NCBI GenBank assembly: GCA_937884015.1
Contig: CALGBV010000210.1
Span: 1-5,933, forward strand
Reading direction: 5' to 3'
Length of the DNA stretch: 5,933 bases
From: an uncultured Bacteroidales bacterium
GTDB taxonomy: Bacteria; Bacteroidota; Bacteroidia; Bacteroidales; F082
Shown: positions 1 through 5,841 of the stretch, in pieces
Numbering within the stretch: position 1 is the stretch's first letter
Layout: each line of letters starts with the position of its first letter
Made by a program: the position numbers and the translations under genes
Notes under the pieces: generated by a model
The model's database searches: none
The model's input: the letters and a program-made list of their open reading frames with translations, nothing else
What the model was told of the DNA's origin: nothing

Positions 1-2
1 GG

Positions 3-33
3 CAAATATACAAATATTTATCTGAATATCAAA
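3..33 (-). promoter_or_regulatory. Bacteroidota-type promoter reading out of the left edge
   Basis: Read on the minus strand, positions 10-3 give TATATTTG, a full match to the Bacteroidota -7 box TAnnTTTG. Positions 33-30 give TTTG, matching the -33 element, and exactly 19 bases separate the two. Both boxes with the expected spacing make this the best promoter in the window. Transcription would start at or just beyond base 1 and run left, so the gene it serves lies outside the window. It begins 20 bases after the methyltransferase stop codon, and no terminator hairpin lies between them. Confidence 0.62.
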
Positions 34-53
34 GAGTTTTATTTAGAAATGCC

Positions 54-761
54 CTATATACTAAATTTACGATAAAGAAATGAAATAAAGTTTGGTGTTC
101 CCGGGTGGGGTATAGGATTGAAGAACTTCGTTTCATCATTGTACAATGCTATTTCCTGCATATACACGACAGAAAGTTCTGGAAGTCCGCCATTTATATA
201 ACTAGAAATAGAATGAAGATATTTGGTCATCTGAATCATCTTTCCATTATCCGAAAAGCAGTGCTGATAGCAAACACTCTCGTCTTGAGGGTATTCGACA
301 TGGAAGTCTTGACAAACCAAATACGGGTTATTGGTAACCAGAAGAAGTTGTCCCCCTGGTTTTAGAAACGAAGAAAGATTTCGAAGTGTGGCGCTGAGAT
401 TTTTATGATGCATGACGACCATACTACATAAAACAACATCAAACAGAACTTCAGGTTTGAAACTCATTATATCGCAACAATTAAACATCCATGAGGAATT
501 ATCCCCAAAAAGTTTTCTACTTTGTTCTATAGAAACAGCACTCACATCAATACCATATCCTATTGCACCTCTTTTTGATAGTTCAAGACAATCAATGCCA
601 CATCCACATCCTGCATCTAAGATATATTTGCCATTCACATCACCCAACAACCGAAGATAGGCTGAGCGAACTGTGGCACGAGGATGGTTTATCCATGATT
701 CAAAATTCGTGTCGTATAAATTTTGAATCGATTCGATTCCTTCAAAATTTACTGTACACAT
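54..761 (-). CDS. class I SAM-dependent methyltransferase, last gene of the transporter operon
   Basis: This 235-residue protein is predicted to be a cytoplasmic, small-molecule-type methyltransferase with a Rossmann fold. Motif I is ILDAGCGCG at residues 47-55 (SAM-binding glycine loop). The acidic residue ending strand 2 is D72 in GYGID (ribose contact). A likely adenine-side acidic residue is D97 in NCCDIMSF. The motif IV region is FDVVLCSMVVMHH at 107-119, and LKPGGQLLLVTNNP at 133-146 is the usual post-motif strand. The remaining C-terminal part (147-235) is probably the substrate-recognition region and I cannot assign it. There is no signal peptide or membrane segment. The protein is rich in cysteine (C2, C52, C54, C58, C95, C96, C112, C150, C164, C168). 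The ATG at 761 is the only early start, since the next Met is residue 92, and it overlaps the binding-protein gene by 13 bases, so the two are probably translationally coupled. The gene is AT-rich like the binding protein and unlike the transporter genes. Family is secure; substrate is unknown. Confidence 0.9.
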   Translation of the reverse strand: MCTVNFEGIESIQNLYDTNFESWINHPRATVRSAYLRLLGDVNGKYILDAGCGCGIDCLELSKRGAIGYGIDVSAVSIEQSRKLFGDNSSWMFNCCDIMSFKPEVLFDVVLCSMVVMHHKNLSATLRNLSSFLKPGGQLLLVTNNPYLVCQDFHVEYPQDESVCYQHCFSDNGKMIQMTKYLHSISSYINGGLPELSVVYMQEIALYNDETKFFNPIPHPGTPNFISFLYRKFSI

Positions 762-1885
762 AATACCATTGTTCCATTATTGTAATATGCTGTTACCAAA
801 TCCGTATCCGTATCTCCATTCTCTTTAAAAGTGATACTACCCGACGCACCTTTGAAGTTCTTAATTTTAATAAAATCAGACATCATTTCTTCTTGTGTCT
901 TTTCTCCATTGGCAAACACATCCATAAAAATCACGACCATGTCATACGCGTATGCTGCTCTAAAATCAGGTATTTCATTGTATTTTGCCTGGTATTTTTC
1001 TACAAAATTCTTCATTTCAGGTTCAAGAGCATTGTTGCTTAGCAGATATGAGAATCTTGGACCTATAAAATGCATTCCTTCAATTAGTTCGGCAGAAAGT
1101 TCAGTAACGGTCTTGTTTGACCCACCCAAATTACAAACGAATCGATCAGAAGAGATGCCTAGTTCTTGCGCCTGTTTTAAAAGGACAGAATACTCATTTC
1201 CATAACCCATCAAAACAATTCGATCAGGGTTCAAATCTTTGGCCTTTAATAACTGTTCTTTAAAATCCACATTATTCATTGGATATTCTTCATCACCTAT
1301 AACCACACCACCTTTTTCTTCAAATAATTCCTTTAATAAATTTGCCGCATTTATACCATACAATTCGTCTGTATGAAGAACAAACACATTTTGAACCGAT
1401 TCAGAAATCAGCAAATCAACCATCATTTCCACCTCTTGGTCGCCACCAGCAAAGATACGGAACAAATAATCACTGGCATCAGTTATTTCTGGTTGAGCCG
1501 AACCTGCGAAAGTAATGATTTTATGAGTGTTAATTTGCGGAACACATGCATTAACAACAGGGGTTAAATCTATGTAAAAGCAATCAATATCTTTATCCAT
1601 AAATAACTTGTTCAAAGCCGCGACACCATCTTTGGCGACTCCATGACTATCCTCGTATACAACTTCAAGTCGTTTCCCTCCTTCATTGAATTGATCCATT
1701 GCTATATCAAAAGCTCTTTTTTTAGGCTCACCAATAACAGCAGAATTGCCAGTGGTAGGTAATACAGCCCCAATCTTCACAACATTAGAATCATCTTCTT
1801 GAATTTTGTTATTGTTTTTGATAACATAAACCAATCCGCCTATTAAAGCAAGGCAAATCACAATAATAACTAATGATTTTTTCAT
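749..1885 (-). CDS. Liv/HAAT-type substrate-binding protein (Peripla_BP_6), apparently membrane-anchored
   Basis: This 378-residue binding protein should capture the ligand in the periplasm and hand it to the LivH-LivM permease. Residues 1-4 carry two lysines and residues 5-22 are a hydrophobic helix. No lipobox cysteine follows it (the only Cys there, C11, lies inside the helix) and I see no obvious signal peptidase site, so it may be an uncleaved inner-membrane anchor. The mature domain starts at VVKIGAVLPTTGN (35-47), the usual first strand of the family. Other landmarks are FAGSAQPEIT (126-135), DELYG (173-177), MGYGNEYSVLLKQAQELG (226-243), the AAYAYD stretch (310-315), and GASGSITFKENGD near the C terminus (346-358). 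By eye E231 lines up with the acidic residue that holds the ligand amino group in LivJ, and Y176 with a pocket tyrosine; the Ala/Thr pocket pair of LivJ is not kept. The ATG lies 12 bases after the livF stop behind an A-rich leader. In E. coli the binding-protein gene precedes livHMGF; here it follows. The ligand is probably an amino acid or a related compound. Confidence 0.9.
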   Translation of the reverse strand: MKKSLVIIVICLALIGGLVYVIKNNNKIQEDDSNVVKIGAVLPTTGNSAVIGEPKKRAFDIAMDQFNEGGKRLEVVYEDSHGVAKDGVAALNKLFMDKDIDCFYIDLTPVVNACVPQINTHKIITFAGSAQPEITDASDYLFRIFAGGDQEVEMMVDLLISESVQNVFVLHTDELYGINAANLLKELFEEKGGVVIGDEEYPMNNVDFKEQLLKAKDLNPDRIVLMGYGNEYSVLLKQAQELGISSDRFVCNLGGSNKTVTELSAELIEGMHFIGPRFSYLLSNNALEPEMKNFVEKYQAKYNEIPDFRAAYAYDMVVIFMDVFANGEKTQEEMMSDFIKIKNFKGASGSITFKENGDTDTDLVTAYYNNGTMVLCVQ

Positions 1886-1897
1886 TTTTTTAATAGT

Positions 1898-2614
1898 TTA
1901 TTTGTTAAACATTACTTTTTCTATTTCAGTGATATTATTACCATCGTTCTCAAACTCTTGAATGATAAAACCTGTACCAATCATCACGCATCTGTCACAA
2001 AAGCCAACGCCTTTCGCGACATTTTGTTCGATGACCATCATCGTGACTCCTAATTGTTGGCGGACCTGGCTAAGCATTCCATACATCTCCTCCACCGCCT
2101 TGGGCGAAAGCCCCGCACTCGGCTCATCGAGGATGATGAGCTTTGGCTGACGGGCCAGGGTCATGGCAAGGGCCAACTCGTGGCGCTGACCGCCGCTGAG
2201 CTTGTCGGCCATGGTGTGCATGAGTTCCTTCTTAGGCTTGCGGAGCAGCGGAACAATTTCATAGAGCCGTGTGTCGGATGCCACACATTGGGCGTTTCCA
2301 AACGCCAGCTGCAGGTTCTGCCACACCGAGAGGTTCGGAAACACAGCACCACCCTGATGCATCATGGCTATGCCCATCTTGGCCAGCTGGTGAGCGGTTT
2401 TGCCTTCAACATGCTGCCCATCGAAAACCACACTGCCCTTGCGGTAAGGCAACAGGTTCATCACCGCCTTGCCCAAGGTGGATTTACCGCTGCCGTTCAA
2501 GCCGATGATGCCTACGGTTTCGCCTTCGGCCACCGTCAGGCTAATGCCTTGCAGGATGTTCACATCCTTCTCGTAACCTCCATACAGGTCCTTTATTTCA
2601 AGCAGCGGGTTCAT
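1898..2614 (-). CDS. livF: branched-chain amino acid type ABC transporter ATP-binding protein LivF
   Basis: One of the two cytoplasmic ATPases powering the importer; 238 residues, normal for LivF. Visible motifs are Walker A GLNGSGKST (38-46), Q-loop Q87 followed by VFPNLSVWQNL (91-101), signature LSGGQR (139-144), Walker B LIILDE with catalytic E164, D-loop after SAGLSPKA (166-173), and VIEQN (194-198). The Gln at the H-loop position is normal for LivF and separates it from LivG. The gene overlaps livG by 4 bases (ATGA), a translational-coupling arrangement. The C terminus is odd: family members usually end near a YLG motif, but this protein ends with an Asn/Glu-rich tail (about residues 220-238). 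The DNA coding for this tail is AT-rich (19 G/C in 1921-1980 against 39 in 2101-2160), like the next gene and unlike the rest of livF. All motifs needed for ATP hydrolysis are intact. Confidence 0.93.
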   Translation of the reverse strand: MNPLLEIKDLYGGYEKDVNILQGISLTVAEGETVGIIGLNGSGKSTLGKAVMNLLPYRKGSVVFDGQHVEGKTAHQLAKMGIAMMHQGGAVFPNLSVWQNLQLAFGNAQCVASDTRLYEIVPLLRKPKKELMHTMADKLSGGQRHELALAMTLARQPKLIILDEPSAGLSPKAVEEMYGMLSQVRQQLGVTMMVIEQNVAKGVGFCDRCVMIGTGFIIQEFENDGNNITEIEKVMFNK

Positions 2615-3399
2615 AAGCCGAGATAATCCTTTCTGATAACGGGGTCATCGAGCACCAATTGCGTCGAGTCACTTTTTATTATCCTGCCGTCGGAGAGATA
2701 GTGGCACCAATCGGCCACGTTTCTCACAAACGACATATTGTGTTCAATCAGGAGCACCGTCTGACCTTCTTTTTCAACCATGTTGCGAATGATGGTCCGG
2801 AAACTGTCGATATAGCGAGGGTTCACGCCGCTTGTCGGCTCGTCGAGCAGCAGCAGTCGGTCGTTGCCCATCAGCAAACGCGCCATGGCTATAAGGCGTT
2901 GCTCGCCATACGACAATTCGGAGGCCTTGCGGTCGAGCATTCCAAGATACTTGTTCTCGGTTTCGCCAAACACCTTCTTCAGTATGTCAATGGCTTGCTG
3001 TTCCTTGACAGCTTCGCTTGCTGCCACCTTCCTGGGTTTCAGAAAACTATCGAAAGGATGTTCGCCCATCGTATCGTCGGAGGCAATTTTCATGTTCTCC
3101 ATCAGGGTAAGGTCGTCCATGAGCTGGCGGCCCTGAAAGAGCCGTCCCAAGCCCATTTGCGAAATCTTGTGCGCAGGCAGCCGCGTGATGTCGTTGCCTT
3201 CAAGAATCACTTGTCCCTCAAAACCTTTCTCAAAGCCCGAAATGATATTGAAAAGCGTGGTCTTGCCGGCTCCATTACCACCGATAAGGGCGGTCACCTT
3301 GCCTTCGTCCACAGCCAGATTCACGCCATCGAGCAGGTTGAGCACCTCGCGGCGTGAATTGGCATAACTCATTCTTATATTCTTCAATTCCAATATCAT
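2611..3399 (-). CDS. livG: branched-chain amino acid type ABC transporter ATP-binding protein LivG
   Basis: The second ATPase of the importer, 262 residues, close to the usual LivG length. Walker A is GGNGAGKT (40-47), the Q-loop is LFQGRQL with Q89, and the signature is LSYGEQ (162-167). Walker B is LLLLDE (182-187) with catalytic E187, the D-loop is GVNPR (191-195), and the H-loop histidine is H220 in LIEHN. The region between Q-loop and signature carries the LivG-type insertion (about residues 105-160), which is longer than in LivF. The protein ends in a DYLGL motif as expected for the family. Its ATG (3399) begins one base after the livM stop and its stop overlaps the livF start, so livM, livG and livF are almost certainly co-transcribed. 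It should form a heterodimer with LivF on the cytoplasmic face of LivH-LivM. Confidence 0.95.
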   Translation of the reverse strand: MILELKNIRMSYANSRREVLNLLDGVNLAVDEGKVTALIGGNGAGKTTLFNIISGFEKGFEGQVILEGNDITRLPAHKISQMGLGRLFQGRQLMDDLTLMENMKIASDDTMGEHPFDSFLKPRKVAASEAVKEQQAIDILKKVFGETENKYLGMLDRKASELSYGEQRLIAMARLLMGNDRLLLLDEPTSGVNPRYIDSFRTIIRNMVEKEGQTVLLIEHNMSFVRNVADWCHYLSDGRIIKSDSTQLVLDDPVIRKDYLGL

Positions 3400-3400
3400 G

Positions 3401-4276
3401 TCATTTCAATTTAGTATCGCCCAAGAGACCTTGAGGCCTGACAAACATCAACACGATAAGCACCAGACCATAAATCACTTGTCTCAGGTTGGCGGCCACT
3501 GCATCGGGCAAACCGATAAAACGGAGCAACTCGGGCAACACGACCACCACGGCAGCACCCGCCACCGCTCCCCACACCCGGCTTCCAATGCCGCCGATAA
3601 ACAGGGCGGTGATGATAAAGATGCTCTCGTCGAGGGTGAAACTGGTTGGGTCGATATAACTCACATACGAAGCGTAGACCACACCGGCCACACCTGTAAA
3701 GGCTGCCGAAATGGCAAACGCCCATGTTTTCAATCGCGTCGTATTACGGCCGAGAGCCTTTGCCGACAGTTCATCGGTACGGATGGCTTTCAGCATCCGG
3801 CCATAAGGCGAGTTTTGCAGCCTGTTGAAAAACAATGCCGTCAGAACCGTCAAGACCAAAGCCAAGAAGAAATAGGCGTATATGCCATTCAAACTCCAGA
3901 TACCCAAGAGCTTGATGCTTGGGATGCCTGGTATGCCATAAGGACCTTTGGTCACACTAATCCAGTTGTAAAGAATGGTATACACAATCATCTGGAAGCC
4001 CAAGGTCCCCAAGATAAAATAATCGCCTTTCAGTTTCACTGATGCGAAAGAGATAAGCAGACTCATCACACCCGTTACTGACATCACGAGCAAAGCGATG
4101 ACAACAAATGGGAGGTTGAACTGCATCAGGAAGAAGGTACCGATATAAGCGCCTATGCCGTAAAATGCCGCCTGGCACATAGTCAGCAGGTTAGCCATGC
4201 CCACCGTCAGGTTGGCGCTGAGCACCAAGATGATGTAGATGCAAATCATGATTCCTATGTGAAGCAGGTATTCCAT
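3401..4276 (-). CDS. livM: branched-chain amino acid type ABC transporter permease LivM
   Basis: Inner-membrane permease of the importer, 291 residues, with about eight hydrophobic segments. The N-terminal signature region is NLTVGMANLLTMCQAAFYG (22-40) followed by IGAY (41-44), the LivM counterpart of the usual NLxxG...G(H/Q)AAF-GIGAY stretch. Residues 109-119 (TKGPYGIPGIP) match the family's TGGPNGLxGIP loop. The cytoplasmic coupling loop that docks onto the ATPases is at about 158-182 (YGRMLKAIRTDE, then AKALGRNTTRLK). The end, RPQGLLG at 280-286, is typical. LivM of E. coli is longer at the N terminus, but this short form is common in homologues. The ATG at 4276 lies 7 bases after the livH stop. 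Another ATG at 4284, overlapping that stop, is out of frame and was not chosen. Confidence 0.95.
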   Translation of the reverse strand: MEYLLHIGIMICIYIILVLSANLTVGMANLLTMCQAAFYGIGAYIGTFFLMQFNLPFVVIALLVMSVTGVMSLLISFASVKLKGDYFILGTLGFQMIVYTILYNWISVTKGPYGIPGIPSIKLLGIWSLNGIYAYFFLALVLTVLTALFFNRLQNSPYGRMLKAIRTDELSAKALGRNTTRLKTWAFAISAAFTGVAGVVYASYVSYIDPTSFTLDESIFIITALFIGGIGSRVWGAVAGAAVVVVLPELLRFIGLPDAVAANLRQVIYGLVLIVLMFVRPQGLLGDTKLK

Positions 4277-4283
4277 AATTCCA

Positions 4284-5153
4284 TCAGATGGTGCGTTGTT
4301 TATAGCCAGCGATGCCTTGTGGCCGCAGGAAAAGTAATATCAGAAGAAAGGTGAAAGTGACGGCATTTTGCCAATTGGAAGAGAACTTGTAGACCGTCAG
4401 GGCCTGCAATACGCCCAAAGCTATGCCGCCCATGACACAGGTTCCGAAACGGCCTACGCCGCCAACAATCATCGCCACCATTGCGTTGATGAGCACATTC
4501 ATGCCCATGTGGGGATCCATGCCGATATCGTAGACCATCAGGCAACTGGCCAAAGCAATGAAAGCACCGCTCATCAGAAATACCAGCGTCAGGGTCCTTG
4601 AAGTGTCGTAACCCATGGTTTCGTACAAGACTCCATCGGCGCTGAGGGCACGGAACCGGACACCCCAGTTTGTGGTGCCAATAAAAAGCAGGAAAAGCAA
4701 GATTGCCGAAACACCCACCACAAGCTGCCACATCTGAGGTGTGGTGACAAGGATGTTGTTCCAAGCGAAAGTCCTGTGGATGGTGTTGTCGATAATCTTT
4801 GTTTCGTTCCCAAAAAACATAGCCAGCAGATTGACGATGATGGTCATCAAGCCGATGGAAGCAATCAGCGCCACATTGTTCGATGCCTTTTTCCTTCGCA
4901 AAGGGCGATACACTGACACTTCGGTCAACAGACTCAACCCCATCGTCAGGACTATTGAGGCAACGATTCCGACCCATACCGGAAGACCAAATACAGGCAC
5001 AAACAAATAGAACATGAACGCTGCAAACACATAAATGCCCGCTGCCGCAATATGAAACACCCTTGTAGTGTTATACACCAATGCGAAGCCGATGGCCAGC
5101 AAGGAATACAAAATTCCCGTGATAAATCCGTTGACTATGAACTGTCCAAACAT
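4284..5153 (-). CDS. livH: branched-chain amino acid type ABC transporter permease LivH, first gene of the operon
   Basis: Inner-membrane permease partner of LivM, 289 residues, typical LivH length, with about eight hydrophobic segments. The N terminus FIVNGFITGILYSLLAIGFA (5-24) matches the family pattern (xxNGLxxGxxYALxAxG), which fixes the start at the ATG at 5153. The coupling loop for the ATPases is at about 164-186, ending in ETMGYDTSR. IVGGVGRFGTCVMGG (229-243) matches the family GGxGsxxGaxxGG motif, and the C terminus RPQGIAG (277-283) is also typical. The segment FHIAAAGIY (33-41) departs from the common NFAHGxxY form, so this is a divergent branch of the family. A -7 promoter box ends only 7 bases before the ATG, so the mRNA leader should be extremely short. 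This is the first gene of the livH-M-G-F, binding protein, methyltransferase operon. Confidence 0.95.
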   Translation of the reverse strand: MFGQFIVNGFITGILYSLLAIGFALVYNTTRVFHIAAAGIYVFAAFMFYLFVPVFGLPVWVGIVASIVLTMGLSLLTEVSVYRPLRRKKASNNVALIASIGLMTIIVNLLAMFFGNETKIIDNTIHRTFAWNNILVTTPQMWQLVVGVSAILLFLLFIGTTNWGVRFRALSADGVLYETMGYDTSRTLTLVFLMSGAFIALASCLMVYDIGMDPHMGMNVLINAMVAMIVGGVGRFGTCVMGGIALGVLQALTVYKFSSNWQNAVTFTFLLILLFLRPQGIAGYKQRTI

Positions 5154-5160
5154 TTGGTTG

Positions 5161-5168
5161 CAAAAGTA
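5161..5168 (-). promoter_or_regulatory. -7 box of the livH operon promoter
   Basis: On the minus strand positions 5168-5161 read TACTTTTG, a full match to the Bacteroidota -7 consensus TAnnTTTG, followed by CAACCAA and the livH ATG. The upstream flank is AT-rich, as these promoters usually are. No clear TTTG lies 19-21 bases upstream, so the -33 element is weak or absent, which may mean low basal activity or the need for an activator. The predicted transcription start falls within a few bases of the ATG. Confidence 0.55.
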
Positions 5169-5251
5169 AGAAATATATCTTTATAAATGTTGTTTTTTTA
5201 CAATCAGCATATTTTTTCTTGGACATTTTGGCCTGGGAGAGATTTGATTTG

Positions 5252-5266
5252 GTAAAAGTATTTTAC
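5252..5266. repeat. short perfect inverted repeat, possible operator
   Basis: GTAAAA, a 3-base spacer GTA, then TTTTAC: perfect 6-base arms. It lies about 84 bases upstream of the livH -7 box. A repressor or activator could bind here, but a repeat this short in AT-rich DNA may arise by chance, and no regulator gene is present in the window. Confidence 0.2.
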
Positions 5267-5397
5267 ATTCAAGACGATTTAGGCCTTTCGATACGGCCAA
5301 CCGCCATCAGATTTACGAGAATTTATCCCCAAAACAATCTTACGACAGACATGAACCATTCAGCAACTCCATTGTTATTTTCTCGCTTCGGCAAAGC

Positions 5398-5453
5398 AAA
5401 AAAAAACACCGGCCCGTAAGCGACGAACTGGTCATTTTAGGTTGGGTCGGTGT
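5398..5453 (-). terminator. rho-independent terminator of the DUF6261-like gene
   Basis: Read on the minus strand, ACACCGACCC (5453-5444) can pair with GGGCCGGTGT (5415-5406), ten positions with one C-A mismatch, and is followed at once by an unbroken run of T (complement of the A run 5398-5406). The loop is long, 28 bases (5416-5443), and contains a small inner pairing GAC/GTC. It starts 34 bases after the stop codon at 5488, the right place to end transcription of the rightmost gene before the livH promoter. Confidence 0.6.
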
Positions 5454-5487
5454 CTGGGTTAATTAAAAATCAGAGCGTCATCTGAGT

Positions 5488-5841
5488 TTATTCTGTGGTC
5501 GGATTGTCAGATGGCGTTTCTTTTTTGTCCCTGCGGCGGACCACCTTCAGGTTGCTGCTCTTTATGAGATTGGTAACGAGAGTGGTGAAATTGCCATAGG
5601 TTTCGGGGTTCACTTTGCTCATGGCTGCAAGATGCACGACGAGCTTCCCGTTGACGGTTTCGATGATCTGCTCCTTCAGTTCGGTAGCCGATTCCGATTG
5701 TCCGTCGAGGGCAAGCTGCTGGTATTCCAGACGCTTGCCGACAAAAGCCGTTTGCGCTTCATCGAGTTTCCCGACAGCCAGCGCCAGGCCCGGCAAAGCC
5801 GTCACATGTACGGCCATGTCAGGATCGGGCCGGAATGCCGT
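5488..5841 (-). CDS. DUF6261-like protein, C-terminal part only (5' end missing)
   Basis: The minus-strand frame ends at TAA (5490-5488) and stays open to the window edge. The part I trust as protein runs from about 5826 to 5488 (about 112 residues). It is mostly helical, with LDEAQTAF and KRLEYQQLA, then ATELKEQIIETVNGKLVVHL, then a PETYGNF turn, a final helix, and a charged tail (RRRDKKE followed by a Ser/Pro/Thr end). This pattern of a late charged helix, a short turn with Tyr and a basic tail resembles the C terminus of DUF6261 proteins, which are uncharacterised and typical of Bacteroidales and about 240 residues long. The resemblance is from memory, so the family name is tentative. No signal peptide can be judged because the N terminus is missing. 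Further right the frame becomes a run of codons almost all starting with G or C (Ala, Val, Leu, Arg, Glu), which looks like the shadow of a plus-strand gene. Confidence 0.5.
   Translation of the reverse strand, partial: TAFRPDPDMAVHVTALPGLALAVGKLDEAQTAFVGKRLEYQQLALDGQSESATELKEQIIETVNGKLVVHLAAMSKVNPETYGNFTTLVTNLIKSSNLKVVRRRDKKETPSDNPTTE

Larger units (their letters stand above)
5154..5487. other. intergenic region between livH and the DUF6261-like gene
   Basis: This 334-base stretch has no credible gene. From left to right it holds the livH promoter, an AT-rich tract (about 5169-5220), a short inverted repeat at 5252-5266, and a terminator at 5398-5453 for the gene on the right. A 66-codon plus-strand frame at 5219-5419 resembles no known protein and runs into the terminator, so I do not annotate it. 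The stretch 5270-5395 shows nothing I can name. Confidence 0.7.

Noticed and set aside
2017..2034. Gln instead of His at the H-loop of LivF
   Set aside because: LivF proteins normally have EQN here, so this is not a defect.
2054..2626. Long plus-strand frame opposite livF (190 codons)
   Set aside because: It lies antisense to a protein with all ABC ATPase motifs and shows no recognisable domain; it is a shadow of the GC-biased codon use of livF.
2659..3357. Long plus-strand frame opposite livG (232 codons)
   Set aside because: Antisense shadow: unusually rich in His, Gln and Arg with no domain, while livG on the other strand is complete.
3398..4042. Plus-strand frame opposite livM (214 codons)
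   Set aside because: His/Gln-rich composition typical of the reverse of membrane-protein codons; livM is clearly the gene.
4300..4977. Minus-strand frame inside livH (225 codons)
   Set aside because: Alternative frame of livH, Arg/Cys/His-rich and without hydrophobic or domain structure.
5282..5298. GGCC...GGCC pair as a hairpin
   Set aside because: Only four paired bases with a nine-base loop and no T tract; not distinguishable from chance.
5219..5419. Plus-strand 66-codon frame in the intergenic region
   Set aside because: No similarity I recognise, no promoter or start context, and its 3' end runs through the minus-strand terminator.
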